Assembly: GCF_013282805.1 (NCBI RefSeq)
Contig: NZ_CP054038.1
Span: 558,001-622,000, forward strand
Direction: 5' to 3'
Source: Microbacterium hominis
GTDB lineage: Bacteria; Actinomycetota; Actinomycetes; Actinomycetales; Microbacteriaceae
Length of the DNA stretch: 64,000 nucleotides
In this document: positions 35,194 through 42,942 of the stretch, piece by piece
How the letters are laid out: every line of letters begins with the position of its first letter
Numbering within the stretch: position 1 is the first letter of the stretch
Notes under the pieces: model-generated
What the model was told of the DNA's origin: nothing
Databases searched by the model: none
The model's input: the letters and a program-made list of their open reading frames with translations, nothing else
Program-made: the position numbers and the translations under genes

Positions 35194-36756
35194 GTGGACC
35201 CGATCGTCGCCACTCTGTCGATTCTGGTGCTGGCGATCATCGCGTTCGTCAGCAACCGCATCTCGCTGGGCGTCGTCGCGATCGGGGTGTCCCTCGCGCT
35301 GTACTTCACGGGAGTGCTCACGCTCGAGGAATCCCTCGCGGGATTCGGCAACCCGACGGTCCTGTTCATCGCGGGGCTGTTCGTCGTGAGCGAGTCGCTC
35401 GATGCGACCGGCGTCACCGCGTGGGCGGGGCAGAAGGTCATCGGGCGCGCGGGCACCAACCCCACCGTGCTGATCGTGGTCATCGGCGTGCTGGTCGCGC
35501 TCGTCTCAGCGATCATCAGCATCAACGGGGCCACCGCCGCCCTCCTGCCGCTGGTCGTCGTGGTCGCCGCGCGCGCGGGCATCGCGTCGTCGCAGCTGCT
35601 CATGCCGCTGGCCTTCGCCGCCTCCGCCGGGTCGATGCTGCTGCTGACAGGCACGCCGGTGAACATCATCGTGTCGCAGTTCGCCGCCGACGCCGGCGGA
35701 CGGGAGTTCAGCTTCTTCGAGTTCGCGGCGGTGGGCATCCCGCTCGTCATCGGCACCGTGCTCCTGCTCGTGCTGTTCGCGCGACGGCTGCTCCCCGAGC
35801 GCGTGGGCGCCATCATGCCGATGGACCTCGTCAACCACGCCCGGATGCTCCGCAGCAACTACGCCCTCTCGCTCGAGACGGGCGTCATCCTCGGCCCCTC
35901 CAGCGGCGTGACCGAAGTGGTCGTCGGCCCCCGCTCGCCCCTCATCGGCGAGCGTGTCACGCCCGGCATGAAGACCCCCGCCGGGGATCTCGTGGTGCTG
36001 GCGGTCAAGCGCGGCGACACGCTCCTGAAGAGCCAGGACATCGAGACGCAGGTGGGGGACATCCTCCTGCTGCAGGGTGCGTGGGACGACCTGGCCCGGC
36101 ACTCCCACGAACCGGGGGTCATGGTCGTCGACGCCCCTGAGCAGCTGCGCCGCTCGATCCCGCTCGGACGCGGAGCCAAGCGCACGCTCGTCGTGCTGGC
36201 GGCCATGGTGGTGCTGCTGGCGACGGGCCTCGTGCCGCCCGCGGTCGCGGCGCTCCTCGCCGCCGGCGCACTCGTGGTCACCCGCACCATCAGCCCGCCG
36301 CAGGCGTACCGCTCGATCTCATGGACCACGATCGTGCTGATCGCGGGCATGATGCCGCTGTCGACCGCGTTCATCGAGACCGGCACGGCCGACCTCGTCG
36401 CCGGCTGGCTCCTCGACCTGCTCGGCGGGGCGAGCCCGCACCTCGCGCTGCTCGTGCTCGTGGTGATCACGGTCGTGCTGAGCCAGCTCATCAGCAACAC
36501 GGCGACGGTGCTGATCGTCGCCCCGATCGCCATCTCCGTCGCCGCGACGATGGGCGTGTCGATCCTGCCGTTCATGATGGCGCTCACCGTCGCCGGCGCC
36601 GCGGCGTTCCTCACGCCGATCGCGACGCCCGCGAACCTCATGGTCATGGAGCCGGGCGGCTACAAGTTCGGCGACTACTGGAAGCTCGGCACCCCGCTCA
36701 CGCTGTTCTTCATCGTCATGGCGGTGCTGTACGTGCCGCTGATCTGGCCGTTCTGA
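35194..36756 (+). CDS. SLC13-type permease with TrkA-C domain
   Basis: A 520-residue transporter of the divalent-anion:sodium symporter (DASS/CitT) superfamily. Two groups of hydrophobic segments flank a cytoplasmic RCK_C/TrkA-C domain (~residues 220-300: EVVVGPRSPLIGERVTPGM, LLLQGAWDDL). Conserved hairpin motifs SINGATAALLPLV and LISNTATVLIVAPIA are the repeated substrate/Na sites. Similar proteins carry sulfate, dicarboxylates or other anions; the substrate cannot be set. GTG start 6 nt after a -10. Confidence 0.9.
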   Translation: MDPIVATLSILVLAIIAFVSNRISLGVVAIGVSLALYFTGVLTLEESLAGFGNPTVLFIAGLFVVSESLDATGVTAWAGQKVIGRAGTNPTVLIVVIGVLVALVSAIISINGATAALLPLVVVVAARAGIASSQLLMPLAFAASAGSMLLLTGTPVNIIVSQFAADAGGREFSFFEFAAVGIPLVIGTVLLLVLFARRLLPERVGAIMPMDLVNHARMLRSNYALSLETGVILGPSSGVTEVVVGPRSPLIGERVTPGMKTPAGDLVVLAVKRGDTLLKSQDIETQVGDILLLQGAWDDLARHSHEPGVMVVDAPEQLRRSIPLGRGAKRTLVVLAAMVVLLATGLVPPAVAALLAAGALVVTRTISPPQAYRSISWTTIVLIAGMMPLSTAFIETGTADLVAGWLLDLLGGASPHLALLVLVVITVVLSQLISNTATVLIVAPIAISVAATMGVSILPFMMALTVAGAAAFLTPIATPANLMVMEPGGYKFGDYWKLGTPLTLFFIVMAVLYVPLIWPF

Positions 36757-36757
36757 C

Positions 36758-37129
36758 ATGTCGTCGCCCGCGATCGACCCGACCGTGCCGCCCTCGGGAG
36801 CGGGATGCGTGGAATGCGACGCGCGCGACGGATGGTGGATCCACCTGCGCCGGTGCGCGGCGTGCGGGCACGTCGGGTGCTGCGACGACTCGCCGATGCG
36901 CCACGCGACGGCGCACTGGCGCGAGACCGGGCACTCCGTGATCCGCAGCTTCGAGCCCGGCGAGGACTGGTTCTGGGACTACGCTGCCTCGACGGCCGTC
37001 GACGGGCCGGAGTTGGCGCCCCCGCAGAACCGGCCGGCCGATCAACCGTCTCCGGGACCGGCCGGCCGGGTGCCGGCGGACTGGCGCGAGCTGCTCCGTC
37101 GCCGGCGGGAGGCCGAGGCGGGCCGCTGA
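36758..37129 (+). CDS. UBP-type zinc finger protein
   Basis: A 123-residue protein with a zf-UBP domain: Cys17, Cys20, Cys33, Cys36, Cys41, His49, His53 and His59 can bind zinc (CVEC, CAACGHVGC, HATAHWRETGH), followed by the aromatic DWFWDY strand. In eukaryotes this domain binds free ubiquitin C termini; bacterial copies are widespread in actinobacteria with unknown partners. The ATG lies one base after the SLC13 stop, so it is co-transcribed with it, a pairing worth noting. Confidence 0.88.
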   Translation: MSSPAIDPTVPPSGAGCVECDARDGWWIHLRRCAACGHVGCCDDSPMRHATAHWRETGHSVIRSFEPGEDWFWDYAASTAVDGPELAPPQNRPADQPSPGPAGRVPADWRELLRRRREAEAGR

Positions 37130-37170
37130 CGCGTGGGTCAGCGGATCACGCTGTCGACTCGCGCGCGGCG

Positions 37171-37534
37171 TCAGGCCGCGGACCAGCCGCCGTCGCTGGC
37201 GAGGATCACGCCGTTGACGTTCACCTGGGGCGTCAGGCCGCGGACCAGCCGCCGTCGCTGGCGAGGATCACGCCGTTGACGTTCACCTGGGGCGTCAGGC
37301 CGCGGACCAGCCGCCGTCGCTGGCGAGGATCACGCCGTTGACGTTCACCTGGGGCGTCAGGCCGCGGACCAGCCGCCGTCGCTGGCGAGGATCACGCCGT
37401 TGACGTTCACCTGGGGCGTCAGGCCGCGGACCAGCCGCCGTCGCTGGCGAGGATCACGCCGTTGACGTTCACCTGGGGCGTCAGGCCGCGGACCAGCCGC
37501 CGTCGCTGGCGAGGATCACGCCGTTGACGTTCAC
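37171..37534. repeat. 62-bp tandem repeat, 5.9 copies
   Basis: Five perfect 62-bp units start at 37171, 37233, 37295, 37357 and 37419; a sixth, 54-bp copy (37481-37534) is the actual 3' end of the SDR gene. Each unit holds the last 18 codons plus stop of that gene (minus strand, VNVNGVILASDGGWSAA) and an 8-bp joint. The array fills most of the 350-bp gap 37130-37480. Confidence 0.97.
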
Positions 37535-38541
37535 GCCGTCGTTGCTGAGCAGGAAGGTGATGGATGCCGCGAGGGCGTCGGCGCTCGCCGGCGTCGGCAT
37601 CACCGCCATGCCGGTGCGCACGCGCTGCGCGCCGAGCTCCGAGGCGAACGTCGCCTCGATGTTGGTGATCGTGGGGCCGGGGGCCACGGCGTTCACGCGG
37701 ATGCCGCTCGGGCCGTACATGAACGCGCTCGACTTGGTCAGACCCGCCACCGCGTGCTTCGACGCCGTGTACGCGGCACCGGCGGCCGAGCCGCGCAGAG
37801 CGGCCTCGGAGGCGGTGTTGACGATCGAGCCGCCGCCCTGGGCCATCATCGCGGGCACGACGGCGCGCATGAGCTTCATCGTGCCGGTCACGTTCACCGC
37901 GAACACGCGGTTCCACACGGCGTCGCTGACCTCGCCGACGGGGTCATGTCGTCCATGATCCCGGCGATGTTCGCGAGGCCGTCGATGGTGTCGCCGGCGG
38001 CCTGGACGATGCGGGCCACACCCGCGTCATCGGTGATGTCGGCGGTGAGCGCGACGACGTCGGCGTCGGGGTGCTCGGCGACGAAGGCGTCGAGACGCTC
38101 CTGGCTGACATCCACGGCCACGACGCGACCGCCCTCGCGGGCGATCCGCGACGCGGTGGCGCGGCCGATGCCCGAGCCCGCGCCGGTGACGATGATCGTC
38201 TGGCCGGTGAAGCGGCCGCCGTCGATCCGCTCGCTCCACTGACGCAGCGGCACGGCGGGGGCGGACGGCGCCTCCGCGGGCGCCTCGGCGGCGGCGGCTT
38301 CGACGGCTTCGGCCGAGACGTCGCCGGCCTCGGCACGACGGACGAGCCCGTCGAGCGCATCCTGCGTGAACGCGCCGCGACTGAGCTCGATGAGCTTGTT
38401 CAGGGGGAGACCGAAGACGGGGGCGAGGGTGTCGACCGCCTGCCCGGCGGGAGCCAGCATCTCGGTGAGGAGGGCGCGCCCGGTCGGGTCGGCGGCCCAG
38501 GTGCCGATCGACGAGTCGGCGGTGAGGGTGATGGTGCTCAT
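37481..38541 (-). pseudogene. SDR-family oxidoreductase, frameshifted
   Basis: Two frames that together make one protein of ~352 residues. Part 1 (38541 to about 37940) has a ~95-residue N-terminal helical extension, then IIVTGAGSGIGRATA (cofactor loop) and ANIAGIMDDMTP. Part 2 (37918 to 37481) continues VWNRVFAVNVTGTMKLMRAV, IVNTASEAALRGSAAGAAYT and YTASKHAV (catalytic Tyr-x3-Lys) to the end. One missing base in the G4 run at 37940-37943 explains the break: a G5 would restore MTPVGEVSDAVWNRV. Either a recent pseudogene or a homopolymer sequencing error. The start follows GAAAGGATC. It is divergent from a TetR gene across a perfect palindrome, so it is probably that regulator's target. Confidence 0.85.
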
Positions 38542-38556
38542 GGGAGAGATCCTTTC

Positions 38557-38585
38557 TACCGGACATCCATGTCCGGTAATAGGCT
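38557..38585. promoter_or_regulatory. Perfect 22-bp palindromic TetR operator and promoter
   Basis: TACCGGACAT (38557-38566), CC, ATGTCCGGTA (38569-38578): 10-bp arms without mismatch. The TetR gene's -10 TAGGCT (38580-38585) begins two bases later and ends 6 nt before its GTG. The SDR gene reads away on the other side. Confidence 0.8.
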
Positions 38586-38591
38586 ACACCC

Positions 38592-39164
38592 GTGCCGAAC
38601 GCTGAAGGAGCCTCGTCGAAGGTGAACCGCGGACCCGCCGCCGGGCCCGAGAACCGTCGCGCGCTCATCGCCGCTGCGCGAGAGGTCTACGCCGAGGACG
38701 GTCTCGGCGCACCCTTCAGCGCGGTCGCCCGCCGCGCAGGCGTGGGCCAGGGCAGCCTGTACCGGCACTTCCCGGATCGCATCGCCCTCGCCGTTGCGGT
38801 GTTCGAGGACAACATCGCCGAACTCGAGGCGCACGCCGCCGGAGCCGAGGGCGGCGTCGACGACCTGCTGGCGCAGGTCGCCGGGCAGGCGATGGCGTCG
38901 GGCGCACTTCTCGAACTCGTCACCGGGCACCTGGGCGACCCCCGGGTCGAGGTGCTGGGCGAACGGTTCCGCGGCGTCGTGGCGGCCCTGCTGACACGGG
39001 ACCAGGCGAGCGGACGCGTGGCCGAGCACGTCGAGGTCGCCGACGTCGGAATGGCCGCCGGGATGCTCGCCCTCGAGCTCTCGCGCACCCCGATCCCGCT
39101 GCGCGAACAGGCCGCCGCGCGGGCGCGCCGCCTGTTCACCGCCGCCTTCGCGCCGCGGGACTAG
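38592..39164 (+). CDS. TetR-family transcriptional regulator
   Basis: A 190-residue TetR protein: NRRALIAAAREVYAEDGLGA and VGQGSLYRHFPDRIALAVAV form the DNA-binding domain (residues ~20-65). GTG start at 38592, leaderless. It is divergent from the SDR gene and should bind the perfect palindrome between them, repressing both until its ligand, perhaps the SDR substrate, binds. Confidence 0.92.
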   Translation: MPNAEGASSKVNRGPAAGPENRRALIAAAREVYAEDGLGAPFSAVARRAGVGQGSLYRHFPDRIALAVAVFEDNIAELEAHAAGAEGGVDDLLAQVAGQAMASGALLELVTGHLGDPRVEVLGERFRGVVAALLTRDQASGRVAEHVEVADVGMAAGMLALELSRTPIPLREQAAARARRLFTAAFAPRD

Positions 39165-39195
39165 GCTCTCCTCTCAGGTGACCTAGGAGACGCAT

Positions 39196-39543
39196 ATGGG
39201 CCGATTCATCTACGACGCAGCCGGGAACTCCGTCGACATCGAAGACCGCACGCTCGCGCATCTGCGAATCGTCGTGATGAACAAGCTGCGGCGCGCCGAG
39301 TCGTTCATGTTCGACGTCGAGATGGGCGACGGCAGCGGACGGCGCAGCTTCTGGATCAACCCCTCGGTCCCGCTGCAGTTCCACTTCTACGGGAGCCGCC
39401 CGCCGCGCATCAATCGCGCGTGGATCGAGGAGCTCATGCTCGTCGCGAGCGGACCCAACGGCCTCTCGATCATTCCCGAGCCCGACGAGGACCAGCCCGC
39501 CGCGGGCGCGGTCTCGCCGCCCGCCGGCCCCGCCGCCCGCTAG
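39196..39543 (+). CDS. DUF7882 family protein
   Basis: A 115-residue protein of a small family common in Microbacteriaceae (often misnamed ATP-dependent DNA ligase): MGRFIYDAAGNSVDIEDRTL, AHLRIVVMNKLRRAESFMFD, RRSFWINPSVPLQFHF and NRAWIEELM. Function unknown. The start follows GGAG. Its TAG stop is part of a CTAG shared with the convergent paralogue at 39540-39905. Confidence 0.87.
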   Translation: MGRFIYDAAGNSVDIEDRTLAHLRIVVMNKLRRAESFMFDVEMGDGSGRRSFWINPSVPLQFHFYGSRPPRINRAWIEELMLVASGPNGLSIIPEPDEDQPAAGAVSPPAGPAAR

Positions 39544-39905
39544 GGCGCGTGCTCCACGTCGACGCTGTCGGCGCTGTCCTCGTCGACCGTGGGCACCGGA
39601 TCGGTGTCGAAGTGCTCGGCGATGAGCATGATGCCGCCCGAGGAGTTCGCCGAGTTGGCGAGCTCCTCGATCCACTCCCGGCTGAGCACGGTCGGCTCCG
39701 GCTCGTCGAACACGAACCGCAGGGGGATCGAGGGGTGGAGCCACAGCGTGCTGCGCCCGCGCGGCTGATCGTCGGGGTGCTGCCACGACACGGTGAAGCT
39801 CTCATTGCGCCGGAGCTTGGTCGAGATGACGACCTTCAGATGCGCCAGCGCCCGATCCTCGATGTGGATCGGGGTCGCCGACCCGCCGTAGTAGATGGTG
39901 CCCAC
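39540..39905 (-). CDS. DUF7882 family protein, convergent paralogue
   Basis: A 121-residue paralogue of the preceding gene: GTIYYGGSATPIHIEDRALA, HLKVVISTKLRRNESFTVSW, STLWLHPSIPLRFVFDE, SREWIEELANSANSSGG. The tail is acidic. GTG start at 39905, with a minus-strand -10 TAGGGT (39912-39917) 6 nt upstream. Both genes end at the same palindromic CTAG (39540-39543), overlapping tail to tail by 4 bp. Confidence 0.87.
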   Translation of the reverse strand: MGTIYYGGSATPIHIEDRALAHLKVVISTKLRRNESFTVSWQHPDDQPRGRSTLWLHPSIPLRFVFDEPEPTVLSREWIEELANSANSSGGIMLIAEHFDTDPVPTVDEDSADSVDVEHAP

Positions 39906-40013
39906 GCGAACACCCTAGGCGTTGTCAAGGGGGATGTCGCCCACCGCGCGTTCAGGGCAGAGTGGAGGAGACGGATGGCAGCCGGAACAGACCACGCACG
40001 AAGGGAGCGCGCG

Positions 40014-40178
40014 ATGGAACCCCGGACCGATCGACCCGAAACGGGCCCCGACCCCGTCGCCGCCCAGAGCCCGGCCGCAGGAAGACTCGCTCCCGCCCCG
40101 CAGCATCCCGAGTTCGATCTGGTGGACGGCGAGTACATTCCCCGCGGCGGCGCAGGCGGAAGGTTCCAGCCTCTGTGA
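40014..40178 (+). CDS. Small hypothetical protein, 54 residues
   Basis: ATG 40014 follows AAGGGAGCGCGCG, a good ribosome-binding site; an upstream in-frame ATG (39975) lacks one. The protein is Pro-rich and ends HPEFDLVDGEYIPRGGAGGR plus FQPL, a compact tail that looks conserved-like. I recognise no family. It ends 10 bp before the FUSC gene and may be co-transcribed. Confidence 0.5.
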   Translation: MEPRTDRPETGPDPVAAQSPAAGRLAPAPQHPEFDLVDGEYIPRGGAGGRFQPL

Positions 40179-40188
40179 GAATCGCAGA

Positions 40189-41280
40189 GTGAACCACGAC
40201 GATCCGCAGCCGACCCCCGGGCGGCTGCCGTGGCACACGGCCACGATCGCGACGGTGCGCAGCTTCTACCATTTCCGTCCCGCGCCCGCCCCGCGCTGGC
40301 CGGTCGCGATCCAGGCCGCCCTGTCGATCGCCGCGCCGATCGCCGTCATGTCGGCACTCGGCCGGCCCGAGATCGGCTACCAGGCGGCCACCGGCGCCTT
40401 CACGGCCCTCCACCTCTCGCACCTGCGACCCCGCGAACGTGCCAAGGCTCTCCCGCTGGTCGCGCTGGCCCTCATCGCCGCGGGTGCCTTCGGCGTGCTC
40501 GTGGGACCCTCCGTTCCCTGGACGCTCATCGGCCTGGCGCTGATCACGGTGCTCGCCAGCGTGCTCGTCTACGGACTGCGGCTGGGACCCCCGGGCCCGC
40601 TGTTCTTCGTCCTCGTGTTCGGGGTGGCCGCACACGTCGCCGCCGTCGCGCCGGAATTCTCCGCACCCCGCTTCCTGCTGGCGCTGGCGGGCGGCTGCGT
40701 GTTCTCCTACCTCCTCGCCCTCACGCCGCTTCTGCGCAGGCGCGTGCGACGGGAACCGGCTCGACCGCTGCGCGTCCTGCTCCCGAAGCCCGAATGGGAT
40801 GCCGGAACGCGGACGATGATCGGACGAGCGGCCGTGGTCGGCATCGTCGGTGCCCTCGTCGGCATCGCCGTGGACCCCGACCGGGCGTACTGGATCGTCG
40901 GATCGGGCATCGCGGTCGCCGGCATCGCCATCGAGCGCCGCGTCGCCGTCAGCCGCGGGCTGCACCGCACCGTCGGAACACTCGCCGGCGCCGGCCTCTA
41001 CTTCGTGCTCGCCCTGGTGCCGTGGGCGGGCCTCGCGCTGGCCGGGCTCCTGGGCACGCTGCAGTTCCTCGTGGAGCTGCTGATCGTGCGCCACTACGCG
41101 CTCGCTCTCACCTTCATCACGCCGATGGTGCTGCTGCTCACGGGAGCCGCCACCGGCGAGATCGGATCCGGGGTCATCGCGGCGGAGCGCATCGTCGACA
41201 CGCTCGTCGGCGCGGCACTGGGCATCATCGCGACGCTCGTGCTCAGCCTCCGCGACGCGCGACGAACTTCGCCCGGGTGA
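40189..41280 (+). CDS. FUSC-family aromatic acid exporter-like protein
   Basis: A 363-residue membrane protein with two blocks of hydrophobic segments (residues ~35-190 and ~220-345) separated by a basic loop (RRRVRREPARPLRVLLPKPE). The second block carries AVVGIVGALVGIAVDPDRAYW and RRVAVSRGLHRTVGTLAGAG, the FUSC/fusaric-acid-resistance signature. It is about half the length of AaeB-type exporters, which is common for actinobacterial members. Substrate unknown. GTG start 6 nt after GAGAAT (weak -10). Confidence 0.85.
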   Translation: MNHDDPQPTPGRLPWHTATIATVRSFYHFRPAPAPRWPVAIQAALSIAAPIAVMSALGRPEIGYQAATGAFTALHLSHLRPRERAKALPLVALALIAAGAFGVLVGPSVPWTLIGLALITVLASVLVYGLRLGPPGPLFFVLVFGVAAHVAAVAPEFSAPRFLLALAGGCVFSYLLALTPLLRRRVRREPARPLRVLLPKPEWDAGTRTMIGRAAVVGIVGALVGIAVDPDRAYWIVGSGIAVAGIAIERRVAVSRGLHRTVGTLAGAGLYFVLALVPWAGLALAGLLGTLQFLVELLIVRHYALALTFITPMVLLLTGAATGEIGSGVIAAERIVDTLVGAALGIIATLVLSLRDARRTSPG

Positions 41281-41310
41281 CCTGTCGGTGAAACCCGGTC
41301 AGACGGGCTG

Positions 41311-41479
41311 TCCGGTCAGAGTCGGGTCCAGGTCTCGCTGAGCACGCTCCGCTGGATCTGCCGGTGCTGTCCGGTCAGAGTCGGGTCCAGGCCTCACCGA
41401 GCACGCTCCGCCGGATCTGCCGGTGCTGTCCGGTCAGAGTCGGGTCCAGGCCTCGCTGAGCACGCTCCGCAGAATCTGC
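41311..41479. repeat. 59-bp tandem repeat of the aminotransferase 3' end
   Basis: Units start at 41311, 41370 and 41429 (period 59). The third is the real gene end; the two downstream copies carry the same last ~50 bp with the stop codon and differ from each other at about four positions. The copies fill the gap between the FUSC and aminotransferase genes. Confidence 0.93.
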
Positions 41480-42837
41480 TCGATCTCGTCGAACTCGCTC
41501 GGGCCGATCGTCAGCGGCGGCGCGAGCTGGATCACGGGGTCGCCGCGATCGTCGGCGCGGCAGTACAGGCCGGCGTCGAACAGCGCCTTGGAGAGGAACC
41601 CGCGCAGCAGCCGCTCCGACTCCTCGTCGTCGAACGTCTCCTTGGTGGCCTTGTCCTTGACCAGCTCGATCCCGAAGAAGTAGCCGTCGCCGCGCACGTC
41701 GCCCACGATCGGCAGGTCCGTGAGCTTCTCGAGCGTCTTGCGGAAGATCGGCGAATTCTCGCGCACCCGCTCGGGCAGACCCTCCTCCTCGAAGATGTCG
41801 AGGTTCTCCAGTGCGACGGCCGCCGACACCGGATGTCCGCCGAAGGTGTAGCCGTGGTAGAACGCCGTGTCGCCGTGTGCGAACGGCTCGTAGATGCGGT
41901 CGCTGACGACGGTGCCGCCCAGGGGCGAGTAGCCACTGGTGACGGCCTTGGCGAACGTGATCATGTCGGGCTGATACCCGTAGGCGTCGCACGCGAACAT
42001 GTGCCCGACCCGGCCGAAGGCGCAGATGACCTCGTCGGAGACCAGCAGCACGTCGTACTTGTCGCAGATCTGGCGCACGCGCTGGAAGTATCCGGGCGGC
42101 GGGGGGAAGCATCCACCCGAGTTCTGCACGGGCTCGAGGAAGACGGCCGCGACCGTGTCCGGACCCTCGAACTGGATCATCTCCTCGATGCGATCGGCCG
42201 CCCAGACGCCGAAGGCCTCGAGGTCGTCGGCCGGGGCGCCCATGTCGGCCGCGCGGTAGAAGTTCGTGTTCGGCACGCGGAACCCGCCGGGGGTCAGCGG
42301 CTCGAACATGGCCTTCATGGCCGGGATCCCGGTGATCGCCAGCGCGCCCTGCGGGGTGCCGTGGTAGGCCACCGAGCGGGAGATCACCTTGTGCTTGGTG
42401 GGCTTGCCCTGCAGCTTCCAGTAGTACTTCGCCAGCTTGAAGGCGGTCTCGACGGCCTCGCCGCCGCCCGTGGAGAAGAACACCTTGTTGAGGTCGCCCG
42501 GCGCGTAGTCGGCGATGCGATCGGCCAGCTCGATGGCCGCGGGGTGCGCATACGACCAGATCGGGAAGAACGCGAGCTCCTCCGCCTGCTTGGCCGCCGC
42601 CTCCGCGAGACGCCGACGCCCATGACCGGCGGCGACGACGAACAGCCCCGCGAGCCCGTCGATGTACTTCCTGCCCTGCGAGTCCCAGATGTGGTGCCCC
42701 TCGCCCTTGACGATGATGGGCACTCCCGGGCCCTCGGTCATCACCGACTGGCGGGCGAAGTGCATCCACAGATGGTCCTTGGCCATCTGCTGGAGCTCCG
42801 CCTCGGTGCGGGTGTGGCGGTCGGTCGTCATGGACAT
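41434..42837 (-). CDS. Class III (omega) aminotransferase
   Basis: A 467-residue PLP enzyme of fold type I. Landmarks: YIDGLAGLFVVAAGHGRRRL, VFFSTGGGEAVETAFKLAKY (PLP phosphate loop), SDEVICAFGRVG (PLP Asp) and TFAKAVTSGYSPLGG (Schiff-base Lys). It is closest in look to the aspartate/beta-alanine/putrescine:pyruvate aminotransferase group. I start at ATG 42837, preceded by AGAGGAGGCTCGC; a GTG at 42861 would give 8 more residues. It lies downstream of the ROK gene on the same strand. Its 3' end is triplicated. Confidence 0.9.
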   Translation of the reverse strand: MSMTTDRHTRTEAELQQMAKDHLWMHFARQSVMTEGPGVPIIVKGEGHHIWDSQGRKYIDGLAGLFVVAAGHGRRRLAEAAAKQAEELAFFPIWSYAHPAAIELADRIADYAPGDLNKVFFSTGGGEAVETAFKLAKYYWKLQGKPTKHKVISRSVAYHGTPQGALAITGIPAMKAMFEPLTPGGFRVPNTNFYRAADMGAPADDLEAFGVWAADRIEEMIQFEGPDTVAAVFLEPVQNSGGCFPPPPGYFQRVRQICDKYDVLLVSDEVICAFGRVGHMFACDAYGYQPDMITFAKAVTSGYSPLGGTVVSDRIYEPFAHGDTAFYHGYTFGGHPVSAAVALENLDIFEEEGLPERVRENSPIFRKTLEKLTDLPIVGDVRGDGYFFGIELVKDKATKETFDDEESERLLRGFLSKALFDAGLYCRADDRGDPVIQLAPPLTIGPSEFDEIEQILRSVLSEAWTRL

Positions 42838-42942
42838 GCGAGCCTCCTCTGGCGTGCTCACGACGATACCGGGGCGGCGGTGGAGCGACCACGAGGCGGA
42901 TCGTCCGGTTCCCGGCGCCGACGCGGCGAACCGTCCGGATCG

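Noticed and set aside
37171..37534. CRISPR array
   Set aside because: Units are contiguous with no unique spacers and consist of a gene's 3' end; no cas genes are present.
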